Of a stretch of DNA of 64,000 bases, positions 41,824 through 51,145 are shown piece after piece. The DNA comes from Ferrovibrio sp046294345 (GTDB lineage Bacteria; Pseudomonadota; Alphaproteobacteria; Ferrovibrionales; Ferrovibrionaceae), in assembly GCA_046294345.1 (NCBI GenBank), contig JBKBJT010000017.1, positions 11,565-75,564 on the forward strand, written 5' to 3'. Positions within the stretch are counted from its first letter, which is position 1, and every line of letters starts with the position of its first letter. Both the position numbers and the translations under genes were made by a program. The notes beneath the pieces are model-generated. The model worked only from the letters and a program-made list of their open reading frames with translations, was not told the DNA's origin and made no database searches.

Positions 41824-42585
41824 ATGGAAAAGCCTGTACTGGCCGGCCAAGTTGCCGTCGTCACCGGCGCGGCCCAGGGCAATGGCCGCGCCATCGCGCT
41901 GGGTCTGGCCCGGGCCGGAGCGGCCGTGGCCGTGGCCGACATCAATGGGGCCGGCGCCCAGGCCGTGGCGGCCGAGATCGCGGCCGCCGGCAACAAGGCC
42001 TTCGGCGCCGCGCTGGATGTGAGCGATGCCTCCGCCTGTGTCGCTTTTGCCGCCAGCGTTGAGAGCGCTTTGGGCGCGGCGTGCAGCGTGCTGGTGAACA
42101 ATGCCGGCATCATTCGCCGGGTGGCCATCGACGATCCCGATTACGACCGCCACTGGCTGGAGACGCTGACCGTCAACGTCACCGGCATGAAAAACATGAC
42201 ACGCGCCCTGCTGCCGCAGCTGCGGAAAACGAAAGGCTGCATCGTCAATCTCGGCTCGATCAATTCCTTTGCCACCGGACCACGCGCCACCACCTACACC
42301 GCCAGCAAGGGCGCGGTGCTGCAATTCACCCGCGCGCTCGCCGCCGAACTGGCGCCGGAAGGCATCCGCGTGAACGGCATCGCGCCTGGCGTGATCGACA
42401 CGCCGATGACGGAAGCCACGCGCAATGACCCGGCTGCCATCGGGCGCTTCATGGCGCACACGCCGATGGGCCGCACCGGCAAACCAGAAGAACTGGTCGG
42501 CCCGGTACTGTTCCTGGCCTCCGAGATGTCGAGTTACGTCACCGGCGCGATGCTGCCGGTGGATGGCGGCTATCTGACGGTTTGA
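41824..42585 (+). CDS. SDR family oxidoreductase (TRAP cluster)
   Basis: A 253-residue short-chain dehydrogenase. The cofactor motif is VTGAAQGNGRAIALG with Asn in place of the usual Ile, and VADINGAG (acidic Asp) favours NAD over NADP. NNAG, NLGSINSF (catalytic Ser) and YTASK follow, as does the C-terminal FLASEMSSYVTGAMLPVDGG. It probably oxidises a hydroxyl group of the acid imported by the TRAP system. GGGAGGAAACC precedes the ATG. Its stop region overlaps the start signals of the next gene. Confidence 0.93.
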   Translation: MEKPVLAGQVAVVTGAAQGNGRAIALGLARAGAAVAVADINGAGAQAVAAEIAAAGNKAFGAALDVSDASACVAFAASVESALGAACSVLVNNAGIIRRVAIDDPDYDRHWLETLTVNVTGMKNMTRALLPQLRKTKGCIVNLGSINSFATGPRATTYTASKGAVLQFTRALAAELAPEGIRVNGIAPGVIDTPMTEATRNDPAAIGRFMAHTPMGRTGKPEELVGPVLFLASEMSSYVTGAMLPVDGGYLTV

Positions 42586-42596
42586 GTGGAGTGACG

Positions 42597-44297
42597 ATGA
42601 TGAAGACCCATGATTGCGACCTGCTGGTGGTGGGCTCGGGTGCCGGCGGCATGGCCGCCGCGGTGACGGCGAAGCTGCATGGCCTGGATGTGCTGGTGGT
42701 GGAGAAAGAAGCCGTCTATGGCGGCACCACGGCGCGCTCGGGCGGCTGGCTGTGGGTGCCGGCCAATCCGCTGGCCGCGCGCGAAGGCATCAGTGACAGC
42801 AAGGAGGCCGCGCGCACCTATCTGCAGCACGAGGCCGGCAACCATTTCGATGCCGAGCGCGTCGATGCCTTCCTGGAAAACGGCCCGCAGATGGTCGATT
42901 TCTTTGAGAGCAGGACGGCCGTGAAATTCGTGCTGGGGCCGCAGTTTTCCGATTATCACCCCGACGCACCGGGCGCCTTGGCCGGCGGCCGTTCGATCTG
43001 CGCCGAGCCCTTCGATGGCAACGAACTGGGCGACAAGATCAAGACCCTGCGCCCGCCGCTGAAAGAGATCACCTTCGTCGGCATGATGATCGGCTCGGGC
43101 AAGGAACTGCTGCATTTCTTCAACGTGACCCGCAGCGTGGTGTCGGCCGCCTATGTGGCGAAACTGCTGGTGAAATACCTGCGCGACGTGGCCCTGCATG
43201 GCCGCGCCATGCGGCTGACCAACGGCAACGCGCTGGCTGGGCGACTGGCGAAATCGGCCTTCGATCTGGGCATTCCGTTGTGGCTGGAGGCGCCGGCGCA
43301 GGAACTGCTGCGCGATGGCAATGCCGTGACCGGTGCGGTGATCGGCACGAAGGACGGTCCGGTGCGGGTGAGTGCGCGCAAGGGCGTGGTGCTGGCCACT
43401 GGTGGCTTCCCGCACGATATCGAACGCCGCAAGCAGCTTTATCCTCATGCGCCGACCGGCCAGGAGCATTGGTCGCCGACGCCGAGCAGCAATACCGGCG
43501 ACGGCATCAAGCTGGCGCGACCATTGGGCGCGCATACCGCCGACGAGCTGCCCAATGCCGCCGCCTGGGTGCCGGTCAGCCGCGTGCTGTGGTCTGATGG
43601 CAGCTTTGGCACCTTCCCGCATTTCATCGACCGCGCCAAACCCGGCGTGATCGCCGTGACGCGCACCGGCCGGCGCTTCGTGAACGAGGGCAACTGCTAT
43701 CACGATTTCTGCCAGGCGCTGGTGAAGGCGACCAAAGGCCAGAGCGGCGAGATCTGCGCCTGGCTGGTCTGCGACCATCCCACGCTACGGCGTTACGGCC
43801 TGGGCCATGTGAAGCCATTCCCGGTGCCGATCGCACACCAGCTGAAGAACGGCTACCTCAAGCGCGGCCGCACGCTGAGCGAACTGGCGGACGCCTGCGG
43901 CATTGATCCGCAGGCTTTCGGCCACACCGTCGCGGAATACAACAAACACGCCATGCGCGGCGAGGACCCCGAATTCCATAAAGGCAGCACCGCCTATAAC
44001 CGCTATCTGGGCGATCCCACCGTGACGCCCAATCCCTGCATCGCGCCGGTGCAGACCGGGCCATTCTACGCCGTGCAGGTGGTGATCGGCGACCTGGGCA
44101 GCTTCGCCGGCCTGAAGACCGATGCGCAGGCCCGCGTGCTGGGCGAAAACGGCCAGCCGGTGCCCGGCCTGTATGCGGCCGGCAACGACATGGCCAGCAT
44201 CATGGGCGGCAATTATCCCGGCGGCGGCATCACCCTGGGCCCGGCCATGACCTTTGGCTATATCGCCGCACGCCACGCGGCCGGTATCGCCGCGTGA
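42597..44297 (+). CDS. FAD-dependent dehydrogenase (fumarate reductase/3-ketosteroid dehydrogenase-like)
   Basis: A 566-residue flavoprotein of the fumarate reductase/KstD superfamily. The N-terminal FAD motif is LLVVGSGAGGMAAAVTAKL, followed by GGTTARSGGWLWVPANPL, which is typical for FAD-binding dehydrogenases of the KstD type. The C-terminal FAD-contact segment is GLYAAGNDMASIMGGNYPGGGITLGPAM. No haem or flavin-transfer domain is attached and no signal peptide is present, so it is cytoplasmic and probably introduces or reduces a C=C bond next to a carbonyl. GGAG is best placed for ATG 42597; TTG 42582 is also in frame. It is coupled to the SDR gene. Confidence 0.92.
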   Translation: MMKTHDCDLLVVGSGAGGMAAAVTAKLHGLDVLVVEKEAVYGGTTARSGGWLWVPANPLAAREGISDSKEAARTYLQHEAGNHFDAERVDAFLENGPQMVDFFESRTAVKFVLGPQFSDYHPDAPGALAGGRSICAEPFDGNELGDKIKTLRPPLKEITFVGMMIGSGKELLHFFNVTRSVVSAAYVAKLLVKYLRDVALHGRAMRLTNGNALAGRLAKSAFDLGIPLWLEAPAQELLRDGNAVTGAVIGTKDGPVRVSARKGVVLATGGFPHDIERRKQLYPHAPTGQEHWSPTPSSNTGDGIKLARPLGAHTADELPNAAAWVPVSRVLWSDGSFGTFPHFIDRAKPGVIAVTRTGRRFVNEGNCYHDFCQALVKATKGQSGEICAWLVCDHPTLRRYGLGHVKPFPVPIAHQLKNGYLKRGRTLSELADACGIDPQAFGHTVAEYNKHAMRGEDPEFHKGSTAYNRYLGDPTVTPNPCIAPVQTGPFYAVQVVIGDLGSFAGLKTDAQARVLGENGQPVPGLYAAGNDMASIMGGNYPGGGITLGPAMTFGYIAARHAAGIAA

Positions 44298-44328
44298 CAC
44301 GACCCGCGCCGGCGGCTATGCAATAGGC

Positions 44329-45174
44329 ATGGGGGATAACAAGATCGATCCGGCTTCGGCCGTTCCGCTCTATGGCGGCGAGGACAGCGACGCGGCACCG
44401 CTGAAGGGCCGCGGCGTGCAGTCGGTGGAAATCGGCGGCCGGCTGCTGGGCATCCTGGCGCAGCAGGGCCAGCCGATGATGCTGCGCGACCTGGCAAACC
44501 AAGCCGAACTGACGCCCGGCCAGGCCCATGCCTACATGACCAGCCTGCGCAAGCTGGAGATGGTGGAACAGGAAGCCGGCTCTGGGCGCTATCGCCTGGG
44601 GCCCTTCGCATTGCAGCTCGGGCTGGCGCGGCTGCGCGGCAGCGATCCGTATCGTTTGGCTGCCGAACAGGTGGCCGAGCTGGCCGAGCGGCTGAATCTG
44701 ATGGTGGCGATCACGGTCTGGGGCACCCATGGCCCGACCATCGTGCTGGTGCAGGAATCGTCGAACTACATCCACGCCAATGTGCGGCCCGGCGGCATGT
44801 TCACCGTGACCGGCACGGCAACCGGCAAGATTTTCGCCGCCTGGCTGCCGCCCAAACTGGTCGAGCCGGTGATCGAGGCGGAACTGCAGGCGGCGCAGAA
44901 AGGCTGGAGCGATGTGGGCGCGCTGGCCGGCGAGGCGCTGGCGCGCGAAGTGGACAAGGTGAAGCGCGACGGCATCGCCGCCACCACCGACCTGCCGGTG
45001 CCGGGCATCAGCGCGCTGAGCGCGCCGGTCTTCAACCACAGCGGCCATCTGCAGCTCGCCATCACGGTGATCGGCCCGACGCGCAAGATCGATGTGGGCT
45101 TAAGCGGCCCGCATGCCTCGGCGCTGCTGGCCTTCACGCGGCGGCTGTCAGCGCAGCTGGGTTATACGGCCTGA
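44329..45174 (+). CDS. IclR family transcriptional regulator
   Basis: A 281-residue regulator. The N-terminal wHTH runs from VEIGGRLLGILAQQGQPMMLRDLANQAELTPGQAHAYMTSLRKLEMV, followed by the GRYRLGPFALQLG turn. The C-terminal effector domain has TATGKIFAAWLPP and ISALSAPVFNHSGHLQLAITVIGP. It follows the flavoprotein gene on the same strand and very likely controls the TRAP and SDR operons in response to the substrate. The start at 44329 was chosen because longer in-frame codons overlap the previous gene. The ribosome site is weak. Confidence 0.9.
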   Translation: MGDNKIDPASAVPLYGGEDSDAAPLKGRGVQSVEIGGRLLGILAQQGQPMMLRDLANQAELTPGQAHAYMTSLRKLEMVEQEAGSGRYRLGPFALQLGLARLRGSDPYRLAAEQVAELAERLNLMVAITVWGTHGPTIVLVQESSNYIHANVRPGGMFTVTGTATGKIFAAWLPPKLVEPVIEAELQAAQKGWSDVGALAGEALAREVDKVKRDGIAATTDLPVPGISALSAPVFNHSGHLQLAITVIGPTRKIDVGLSGPHASALLAFTRRLSAQLGYTA

Positions 45175-45275
45175 AAAAATATGGCGGATGCCGAAGCATC
45201 CGCCGAGTTGGGGGGAAGGACTCAAGAGGAAACAAACCGCGGCCTGCAAACCGCGGGTACTACGCACCGATGGCG

Positions 45276-45455
45276 TCACGCCATGGGCGGACGACGGCCG
45301 GCCACCAAATGGGCGATCAGGCTGACAACGAAGACGGCCAGAAAAATAAAAAACAGAATCTGCGCGATGCTGGCTGAAGCCGCCGCGATGCCACCGAAGC
45401 CGAACAGGCCGGCGATCAGGGCCAGCACGAAGAAAACCAGTGCCCAATACAACAT
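45276..45455 (-). CDS. DUF1328 family small membrane protein
   Basis: A 59-residue protein with two membrane helices: LYWALVFFVLALIAGLFGFGG and IAQILFFIFLAVFVVSLIAHLV. This is the DUF1328/YtjA pattern of unknown function, common in alphaproteobacteria and often induced by stress. The start at ATG 45455 fits AAGGAG eight bases upstream and the usual family N terminus. A GTG three codons earlier is too close to that site. Confidence 0.9.
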   Translation of the reverse strand: MLYWALVFFVLALIAGLFGFGGIAAASASIAQILFFIFLAVFVVSLIAHLVAGRRPPMA

Positions 45456-45634
45456 GGCATTCACTCCTTTGCCGTTCTCGCGAAGCTGCGAATGAAACGG
45501 CCTCGGCCGGTTCTGGTTCCGGCCGGGAGAGTGAAACTGTCAGGGAAATGCGGCGGCAATCGTGGCGGAATGTGGCGATTCCGCGGCCATCTCACACCAT
45601 GAACGTGTGAACGACGAAAGGTAAAACGCTTGCG

Positions 45635-46606
45635 TCAGCTGTGCAGGATGGTTTCCACCACGCGCTGCACTTCGGCAGCCTCGGACAGCGTGGCGAGATC
45701 CTGCGATGCGCCGCGCGTCAGCGCCGCGACCTTGTCGAGCTGGCGCTTGAGCACCAGCGGCCGCATCTTCTCGTTGGGCAGCGCATCGGGCGCTTCGCGC
45801 CACTCGCCATCGACCAGCCGTTCGGCGATCGACCAGTCGCGCAGGCGGATGCGGCCCTGCGGCCCGATGATCTCGAAAATGTTGTGGTCGGGTTTGTCGG
45901 TGGTGCCGACGCCGCCCTTCAGCGTCACCGGCAGATCGCCGGCGCGCAGGGTGGCGGCAATCGTGCGTTCGGATTTGCCGTCCTCGGGATAGGAAACGCC
46001 GTGGGTGAGCAGCGTCAGCGGCCCGAACAGGCGACGAGCGAGAAACAGGAAATGCGAGCCGACCTCGCGGGCGAAGCCGCCCTGGGCGCGGGCATCGAGC
46101 CAGCCGGCGGCATCCACCTGCCACGGACGCGGCCAGGCGGCGAAACCGATTTCGATTTCGATGCGCTGCACGGCACCGGTGACGCCCTGCTGCATCCATT
46201 GCCGCAGTTGGTCGACGGCAAAGGATGAGGCGAAGGGGAAATTGATGCCGCCGCGGCCATTTTGCTTCGCCGCCTCGGCCACGAAGGCCTCGGCATCGGC
46301 CACATCGACGGCAAGCGGCTTCTCGCAGAACACGGCCTTGGCCTGAGCGAAGGCGGCGCGGGCATACCCCAGATGCGAGGCGGGCGGCGAGGCGATGTAG
46401 AGGCAATCGCAGGCCGCGATCACGGCGTCGGCAGACGCCAGGCGCGGCACCTGCGGCAGGTCATTGGCCAGGCGCTGCATGGCTGCGGCAGAGGGATCCC
46501 ACAGGCCGGCGACGGTGAGGATCGCCGGGTCGTGGTTGAGAGCGGCGCGCAGCAGACGCTCGCCCATGATGCCGTAACCGATGATGCCGAGACGGATGGA
46601 AGACAT
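45635..46606 (-). CDS. Gfo/Idh/MocA family oxidoreductase
   Basis: A 323-residue NAD(P)-dependent sugar dehydrogenase-type protein. The Rossmann motif is IIGYGIMGERLLRAA, then YIASPPASHLGYARAAFAQAKAVFCEKPLAVD, with the catalytic Lys in EKP. The C-terminal alpha/beta domain has REVGSHFLFLARRL with a His in the expected active-site position. The substrate is probably a sugar, inositol or related polyol. The gene ends 36 bases after a GPH-family sugar symporter on the same strand, so uptake and oxidation of one carbohydrate is a fair guess. Confidence 0.9.
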   Translation of the reverse strand: MSSIRLGIIGYGIMGERLLRAALNHDPAILTVAGLWDPSAAAMQRLANDLPQVPRLASADAVIAACDCLYIASPPASHLGYARAAFAQAKAVFCEKPLAVDVADAEAFVAEAAKQNGRGGINFPFASSFAVDQLRQWMQQGVTGAVQRIEIEIGFAAWPRPWQVDAAGWLDARAQGGFAREVGSHFLFLARRLFGPLTLLTHGVSYPEDGKSERTIAATLRAGDLPVTLKGGVGTTDKPDHNIFEIIGPQGRIRLRDWSIAERLVDGEWREAPDALPNEKMRPLVLKRQLDKVAALTRGASQDLATLSEAAEVQRVVETILHS

Positions 46607-46642
46607 GACGCGGACTTTCGCAGGCTGAGAAAAGGCGGCGCA

Positions 46643-47968
46643 TTATATGCGCTGCTCGATCCGCGCGCGCAACCGCCGGTGCCGCGCCGGCGTGATCGGG
46701 TAGCGCCGCATCAGCAGGATCGCCGCCAGCTTGAAGGCCACCGGTGCCAGCGCATAAAGCGCGGCCAGCGCGAGCAAGGCCGCCGGCGTGTTGCCGCCAG
46801 CGGCCGAGAAGCCGGCCAGGTCGAGCAGCGGAAAGGCGATGCCCACCGTCGCCGCCAGCGCCAGCTTGGTGGCCATGCCCCAGATGGCGAAAAACAGACC
46901 GGCGCGCTGGCGGCGCGTGCGCGCGGTATCGAGGTCGATCACATCGGCCTGCATGGCCGGCGGCAGGGCGAGATCGGCGCCCAGACATAAACCGGTGAGC
47001 AGCGAGATGGCGAGGAACAAAGCCGTATCGCCGGCGCCGAGCAGCGGCACGAAGGCGAAGACGGCGCAGTTCCACAACATGGCGCCGATCCAGACGCGAT
47101 GTTTGCCATGCCGCTGCGCCAGCTTCAGCCACAGCGGCACGGCGGCGATGCCGGCGCCGAAATAGACCAGCAGCACCAGACCAGCGAAATCCGCCGGCGC
47201 CTGCAGCACATGCGACACATACAGCAGCACCAGCGTGGCCGGCAGGCCGTTGGCAATGCCGTTGAGCAGCCAGGCCAGCAGCAGGCGGCGGAACGGCCCG
47301 TTGCGCCACACGGCCTTCAGGCCGGCAAGATCGATCTTCTGCGGCGCGGCCGGTTGCCCGGCTGGCACGACGCGCAACGCGAGCAGCACAGCCAGCGGCA
47401 GTAGCATGACAACCGCAATGCCGATGGCGCCGATGCCGGCGCGGCTGTCATCGCCGAACAGCGCCGGCAGGCCAGCGGCCAGCAGCGTGCCCAGCACGGC
47501 GGCGGCCTCGCGCCAGCCGCTGATGCGGGTGCGCTGGTGATAATCGGGCGAGAGTTCCGCGCCCCAGGCCAGATAGGGGATCTGGATCATGGTGGCGCCG
47601 AGATAGAGCGCCATGGTCCAGCCCAGCAGCCAGACGCCGCCGGCACCGTCGGGCGGCAGGAACAGCATCAGCGCCGCCAGCATGCAGAGCGGCAATCCGG
47701 CCAGCAGCCAGGGTTTGCGCCGGCCCCAGCGCGTGTCGATGCGATCCGACCAGGCGCCGATCAGCGGATCGGTGACCACATCCCACAGCCGTGCCGCGAA
47801 CAGCAAACCACCGACCAGCGTGAGGCCCAGCCCCAGCGTGTCGGCATAGAGGACCGGCAGATGCACATAGAGCGGCAGCAGCAGCATCGCGCCTGGCAGG
47901 GCCGGCGCGGCATAGGCGGCGAGCGTGAAGCGGGAAAGCGGCGGCGGGCTGGTCACCGGCGGAGACAT
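46643..47968 (-). CDS. MFS transporter, glycoside-pentoside-hexuronide (GPH) type
   Basis: A 441-residue inner-membrane protein with about 12 helices. Family marks are ARLWDVVTDPLIGAWSDRIDTRWGRRKPWLL in the loop after helix 2 and MIQIPYLAWGAELSPDYHQRTRISGWREA after helix 4, both typical of MelB-like GPH:cation symporters. It would import a sugar or glycoside with H+ or Na+. The Gfo/Idh/MocA gene is directly downstream. A glycosidase gene on the same strand 46 bases upstream extends the carbohydrate theme. Confidence 0.92.
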   Translation of the reverse strand: MSPPVTSPPPLSRFTLAAYAAPALPGAMLLLPLYVHLPVLYADTLGLGLTLVGGLLFAARLWDVVTDPLIGAWSDRIDTRWGRRKPWLLAGLPLCMLAALMLFLPPDGAGGVWLLGWTMALYLGATMIQIPYLAWGAELSPDYHQRTRISGWREAAAVLGTLLAAGLPALFGDDSRAGIGAIGIAVVMLLPLAVLLALRVVPAGQPAAPQKIDLAGLKAVWRNGPFRRLLLAWLLNGIANGLPATLVLLYVSHVLQAPADFAGLVLLVYFGAGIAAVPLWLKLAQRHGKHRVWIGAMLWNCAVFAFVPLLGAGDTALFLAISLLTGLCLGADLALPPAMQADVIDLDTARTRRQRAGLFFAIWGMATKLALAATVGIAFPLLDLAGFSAAGGNTPAALLALAALYALAPVAFKLAAILLMRRYPITPARHRRLRARIEQRI

Positions 47969-48014
47969 AGTCCGCCATGCCGATACGGCAAAAGCGGCGC
48001 TTGTTTCACCCGGT

Positions 48015-49268
48015 CTATTTCACCCGGAAAGGCAGGTTGGCGGTGGCGGCGGCACCGCGACCATCGCGGATGGTGGCAAACAGGCGGTAATTGCCCGGCT
48101 GCAGCCCGGCGATGGCGACGCCTTTCGGGCCCGGCTCGCGCAATGCCTGGGGGAAGCTGGACGGCACGGCTTCGGCATCGCCCGAGGTTTTCAGGTCGGC
48201 GCTTTCCGCCATCACGCTCCACACCACGCCGATCTGGTCGCCATCGGGATCTTCCACCGCGATCTCGGCGCGAATGGTGTCGCCGCGATTCCAGTCGTTG
48301 CCGTTGCCGGTGAAACGGAACAGCGAGATGCGCGGGGCGCGGTTGCCCTGCGGCGTGTTGCCGCCCCAGGCCAGCGCCATCGCCTCGGCCGTGCGGGTAT
48401 ACTCGCCGGTGGGCAGCAGCAGGCTGTGCCAGGTGGGCGTCACTTCCTGCTTCTGGCCCCAGTAGAACACGATTTCGCCCTGCACATGAGGCTGCAGCGC
48501 GGAGAACCAGCGCGACAGCAGGGCCGCCTTCTCGTCGCTGTTCGGTTCGATGGCGGCATTCCACGGCGTGCGCTTGGCCTGCCACTGGCCCATCGGACCC
48601 ATCTCGGTCACGATCAGCGGACCCTTCCAGCCCTGGGCCCGCACACGGGAGGGCAACGAGGGCAGGGCATCGCCGTAGGAGTTCACGCCGAGCACCTGGA
48701 TGCTGGGTGCATGGCGGATCAGCTTGGCCACCTTCTCATTGCCGGCTTCGGCCAGCACGGCCAGGGTGGGATGATGCGGATCGAGCCGCCGCACCAGCCG
48801 CGCGGCTTCCTCGATGCCGGGCCAGACCTGGGCATCGTCGGCCAGTTCGGCTTCCACCTCGTTGCCCAGGCCCCACATCAGCAGGGCGGGGTGGTTCTTG
48901 TGGCGGTTGACGAATTCGGTGAGACGCTGGAGCTGCGGCCCGACCTGGGCGAGGTCGCGATAGTTGAAGCCACGCCGCGGATGTTCGAGCCAGAAACCGG
49001 CGATCACCTTCAGGCCGACCTTCTGCGCCTCGTCGAGCACGAAGCCGGTTTCGTCGCCATAGGTGCGGATGGTGGTGGCGCCGAGCTGTTTCAGCAGGCC
49101 GAAGCGGCTCTGGCCGGCGGCGCCCAGCACGGCAAAGGGTTTGCCGTCGACCAGGATCCTGTCGCCCTGCACGGTGACGGTGGCCGCCGAAACCGGCGCG
49201 GGCGCGGCGAACAGCAGGGCAAAGGCGGCGAAGGCAGGCAGCAGGATCTGGCGCATGGCGAGACTCAT
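48015..49268 (-). CDS. Exported glycoside hydrolase (GH2/GH5-like TIM barrel)
   Basis: A 417-residue protein with a signal peptide (ILLPAFAAFALLFAAPAPVSA). The catalytic barrel shows LLMWGLGNEVEAE, with the acid/base Glu after the Asn, and PLIVTEMGPMGQW, with the nucleophile Glu, in the GH-A clan pattern. A C-terminal beta-sandwich of about 110 residues follows (ISLFRFTGNGNDWNRGDTIRAEI), probably carbohydrate-binding or Ig-like. It may cut a beta-glucan or related cell-surface polymer in the periplasm. ATG 49268 and ATG 49256 are both possible starts. It is transcribed toward the GPH symporter gene. Confidence 0.85.
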   Translation of the reverse strand: MSLAMRQILLPAFAAFALLFAAPAPVSAATVTVQGDRILVDGKPFAVLGAAGQSRFGLLKQLGATTIRTYGDETGFVLDEAQKVGLKVIAGFWLEHPRRGFNYRDLAQVGPQLQRLTEFVNRHKNHPALLMWGLGNEVEAELADDAQVWPGIEEAARLVRRLDPHHPTLAVLAEAGNEKVAKLIRHAPSIQVLGVNSYGDALPSLPSRVRAQGWKGPLIVTEMGPMGQWQAKRTPWNAAIEPNSDEKAALLSRWFSALQPHVQGEIVFYWGQKQEVTPTWHSLLLPTGEYTRTAEAMALAWGGNTPQGNRAPRISLFRFTGNGNDWNRGDTIRAEIAVEDPDGDQIGVVWSVMAESADLKTSGDAEAVPSSFPQALREPGPKGVAIAGLQPGNYRLFATIRDGRGAAATANLPFRVK

Positions 49269-49460
49269 GCCGGTAAGCTGCGGGGCTTGCAAGCGCTTTG
49301 GCGACGCAGACTGGAAAACCGCGATATCCGCCGAGACCCTGCGATTAACGCACCGGTGTGGACAACATCGCGCCGCGCGGGGCCGGGCGGGTTCCTCTGG
49401 CGGCGGGAGGCTGCTTGGGCTAGCGTGCCGGCGGATTCTGACCTTTCCCGGATTGCCGCC

Positions 49461-50066
49461 ATGCGCCAGATCGAACGCCTGCTCGAAACCACCCTGTTTG
49501 CCAGCCGCTGGGTGATGGCACCGTTCTATCTGGGCCTCGCCGTGGCCCTGATCCTGCTGCTGGTCAAATTCCTGCAGGAGCTGTTTCACACCATCCCGAT
49601 TGTCTTCACCATGAGCGAGAGCCAGCTGGTGCTCTCGATCCTCGCCCTGATCGATCTGTCGCTGGCCGGCAACCTGCTGCTGCTGGTGATCTTCTCGGGC
49701 TACGAGAATTTCGTCTCCAAGATCGATACCGGCGACCACAAGGACCGGCCGGGCTGGATGGGCAAGATCGACTATTCCGGCATGAAGCTGAAACTGGTGG
49801 CCAGCATCGTCGCCATCTCGGCGATCCAGCTGCTGCGCGCCTTCATGAATATCGGCCAGATGAGCCAGACCGAACTGGCCTGGCTGGTCGGCATCCACAT
49901 GACCTTCGTGGTCTCGGGCGTGCTGCTGGCGCTGATGGACCGGCTGACCGAAAGCGCCGAGGGCCATGGCAAGGACCCGCATCTCGCGGCCGACACCACG
50001 GTCGCCGACGGCCACGTGGTGGAAGACGCAGACGGCAAGCCGCCGGCCCGCAAGACGCGCGGCTGA
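49461..50066 (+). CDS. YqhA (UPF0114/TIGR00645) family membrane protein
   Basis: A 201-residue inner-membrane protein with about four helices. It matches the YqhA family: SRWVMAPFYLGLAVALILLLVKFLQELF, LSILALIDLSLAGNLLLLVIFSGYENFVS and a conserved GKIDYSGMKLKLVASIVAISAIQLLR. Function is unknown in the family. An extra acidic/basic C-terminal tail of about 35 residues is present. It is five bases upstream of a lipoprotein gene and diverges from the glycosidase gene. Confidence 0.93.
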   Translation: MRQIERLLETTLFASRWVMAPFYLGLAVALILLLVKFLQELFHTIPIVFTMSESQLVLSILALIDLSLAGNLLLLVIFSGYENFVSKIDTGDHKDRPGWMGKIDYSGMKLKLVASIVAISAIQLLRAFMNIGQMSQTELAWLVGIHMTFVVSGVLLALMDRLTESAEGHGKDPHLAADTTVADGHVVEDADGKPPARKTRG

Positions 50067-50071
50067 AGGCC

Positions 50072-51145
50072 ATGTCGCGCGCGGGGCTGATCGCCGCGCT
50101 GCTATTGTTGGTGCTGGCCGGCTGTGCCGGCGACCCCTATGCCGGCTATCGCATCCTGCCCGATGCAGCCCAGCGCCCGCATCCGCAGGCCGTGCCGCAT
50201 ACCGACCGCAACGGCGCGGCGCTTGTCGCCTATGATCCGCTGCGCTCCTTCCTGCCGCTGGCCTTGAGCGGCGCACTGGCCGATTACGCCGCCGGCCCCA
50301 GCCGTGGTTTCCAGGCCGCCTTCGCCGCCGACTTCAATGCCGTGTCGGCCGATCCGGGCCAGCCCCTGCCGGCCCTGCTGAGCGCCGCCAACGGCTCGCG
50401 CGTGCAGCTGCTGGTGCCCAAGCTGGAGGCGGACGATGCCGCCCTGCTGGATTCAAGCCGCGCCGTGGTGGTCGAGATGCCGCGCGACCCCATGCAGGCC
50501 GACCGTTTCGCCGCCACGGCGCGCGACCATGCCGCGCAACCGGTCTGGGCCCTGCTGCCGGCCTATGCGCGTAGCGATGAACGCCAGATCGATCCGGCAC
50601 AGGCTCGCGCGCTGGCCTTCGCCGCGCTGGTGCATGGCGCCAGCGGCCTGATCTGGCAGGGCGAGGACAATTACGCCGCGCGCAATGCCGGCGCGCTCGG
50701 GATCAGCAACGCGCCGCGGCTGGATTACGGCATTACCATGAATGGCGCCGGATCTGCCGTGCCGCGCCGCGCAACGGCCATCGAGGTGGCGGCATCGAAA
50801 CGCCTGTGGGATGCCGTGGCGCAACTCAACCGCCGCATCGGGCGTCTGCGCGGCGCCCTGCTGCAGCCTGATACCGATGCCGCCTACAGCATCGCCGTGC
50901 GCGACGCACCCATGGATGGCAAGCCAGTGCTGCGCGCCATGCTGAAACCCTGGGAAGGCGGCTGGCTGCTGATCGTCGTGAACCTGCGCGCCGAAGCGCA
51001 GGATATCCGCATCGGCTTCGATGGCGGCTTCCGCCAGGTACGGCATCTGGATGGCGAGGTGCTGCCACAGCAGGATGCGACGCGCGGCCTGCTGCGCGAC
51101 GAGATCGAGGGCCACGGCCTGCGGCTTTACAGGATCAGCCGCTGA
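50072..51145 (+). CDS. Lipoprotein with glycosidase-like barrel
   Basis: A 357-residue lipoprotein. The N terminus has a signal with lipobox LAGC (cleavage before Cys18). The body looks like an alpha/beta barrel, with FAADFNAVSADPGQ, VVVEMPRDPMQADRFAA, ALAFAALVHGASGLIWQGEDNYAARN and a terminal beta domain LLIVVNLRAEAQDIRIGFDGG. This end domain resembles the C-terminal sandwich of GH-A enzymes. The catalytic Glu pair is not obvious, so activity is uncertain. It is co-transcribed with YqhA and close to an exported glycosidase, so a role in cell-surface polysaccharide is plausible. The family is not identified. Confidence 0.6.
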   Translation: MSRAGLIAALLLLVLAGCAGDPYAGYRILPDAAQRPHPQAVPHTDRNGAALVAYDPLRSFLPLALSGALADYAAGPSRGFQAAFAADFNAVSADPGQPLPALLSAANGSRVQLLVPKLEADDAALLDSSRAVVVEMPRDPMQADRFAATARDHAAQPVWALLPAYARSDERQIDPAQARALAFAALVHGASGLIWQGEDNYAARNAGALGISNAPRLDYGITMNGAGSAVPRRATAIEVAASKRLWDAVAQLNRRIGRLRGALLQPDTDAAYSIAVRDAPMDGKPVLRAMLKPWEGGWLLIVVNLRAEAQDIRIGFDGGFRQVRHLDGEVLPQQDATRGLLRDEIEGHGLRLYRISR

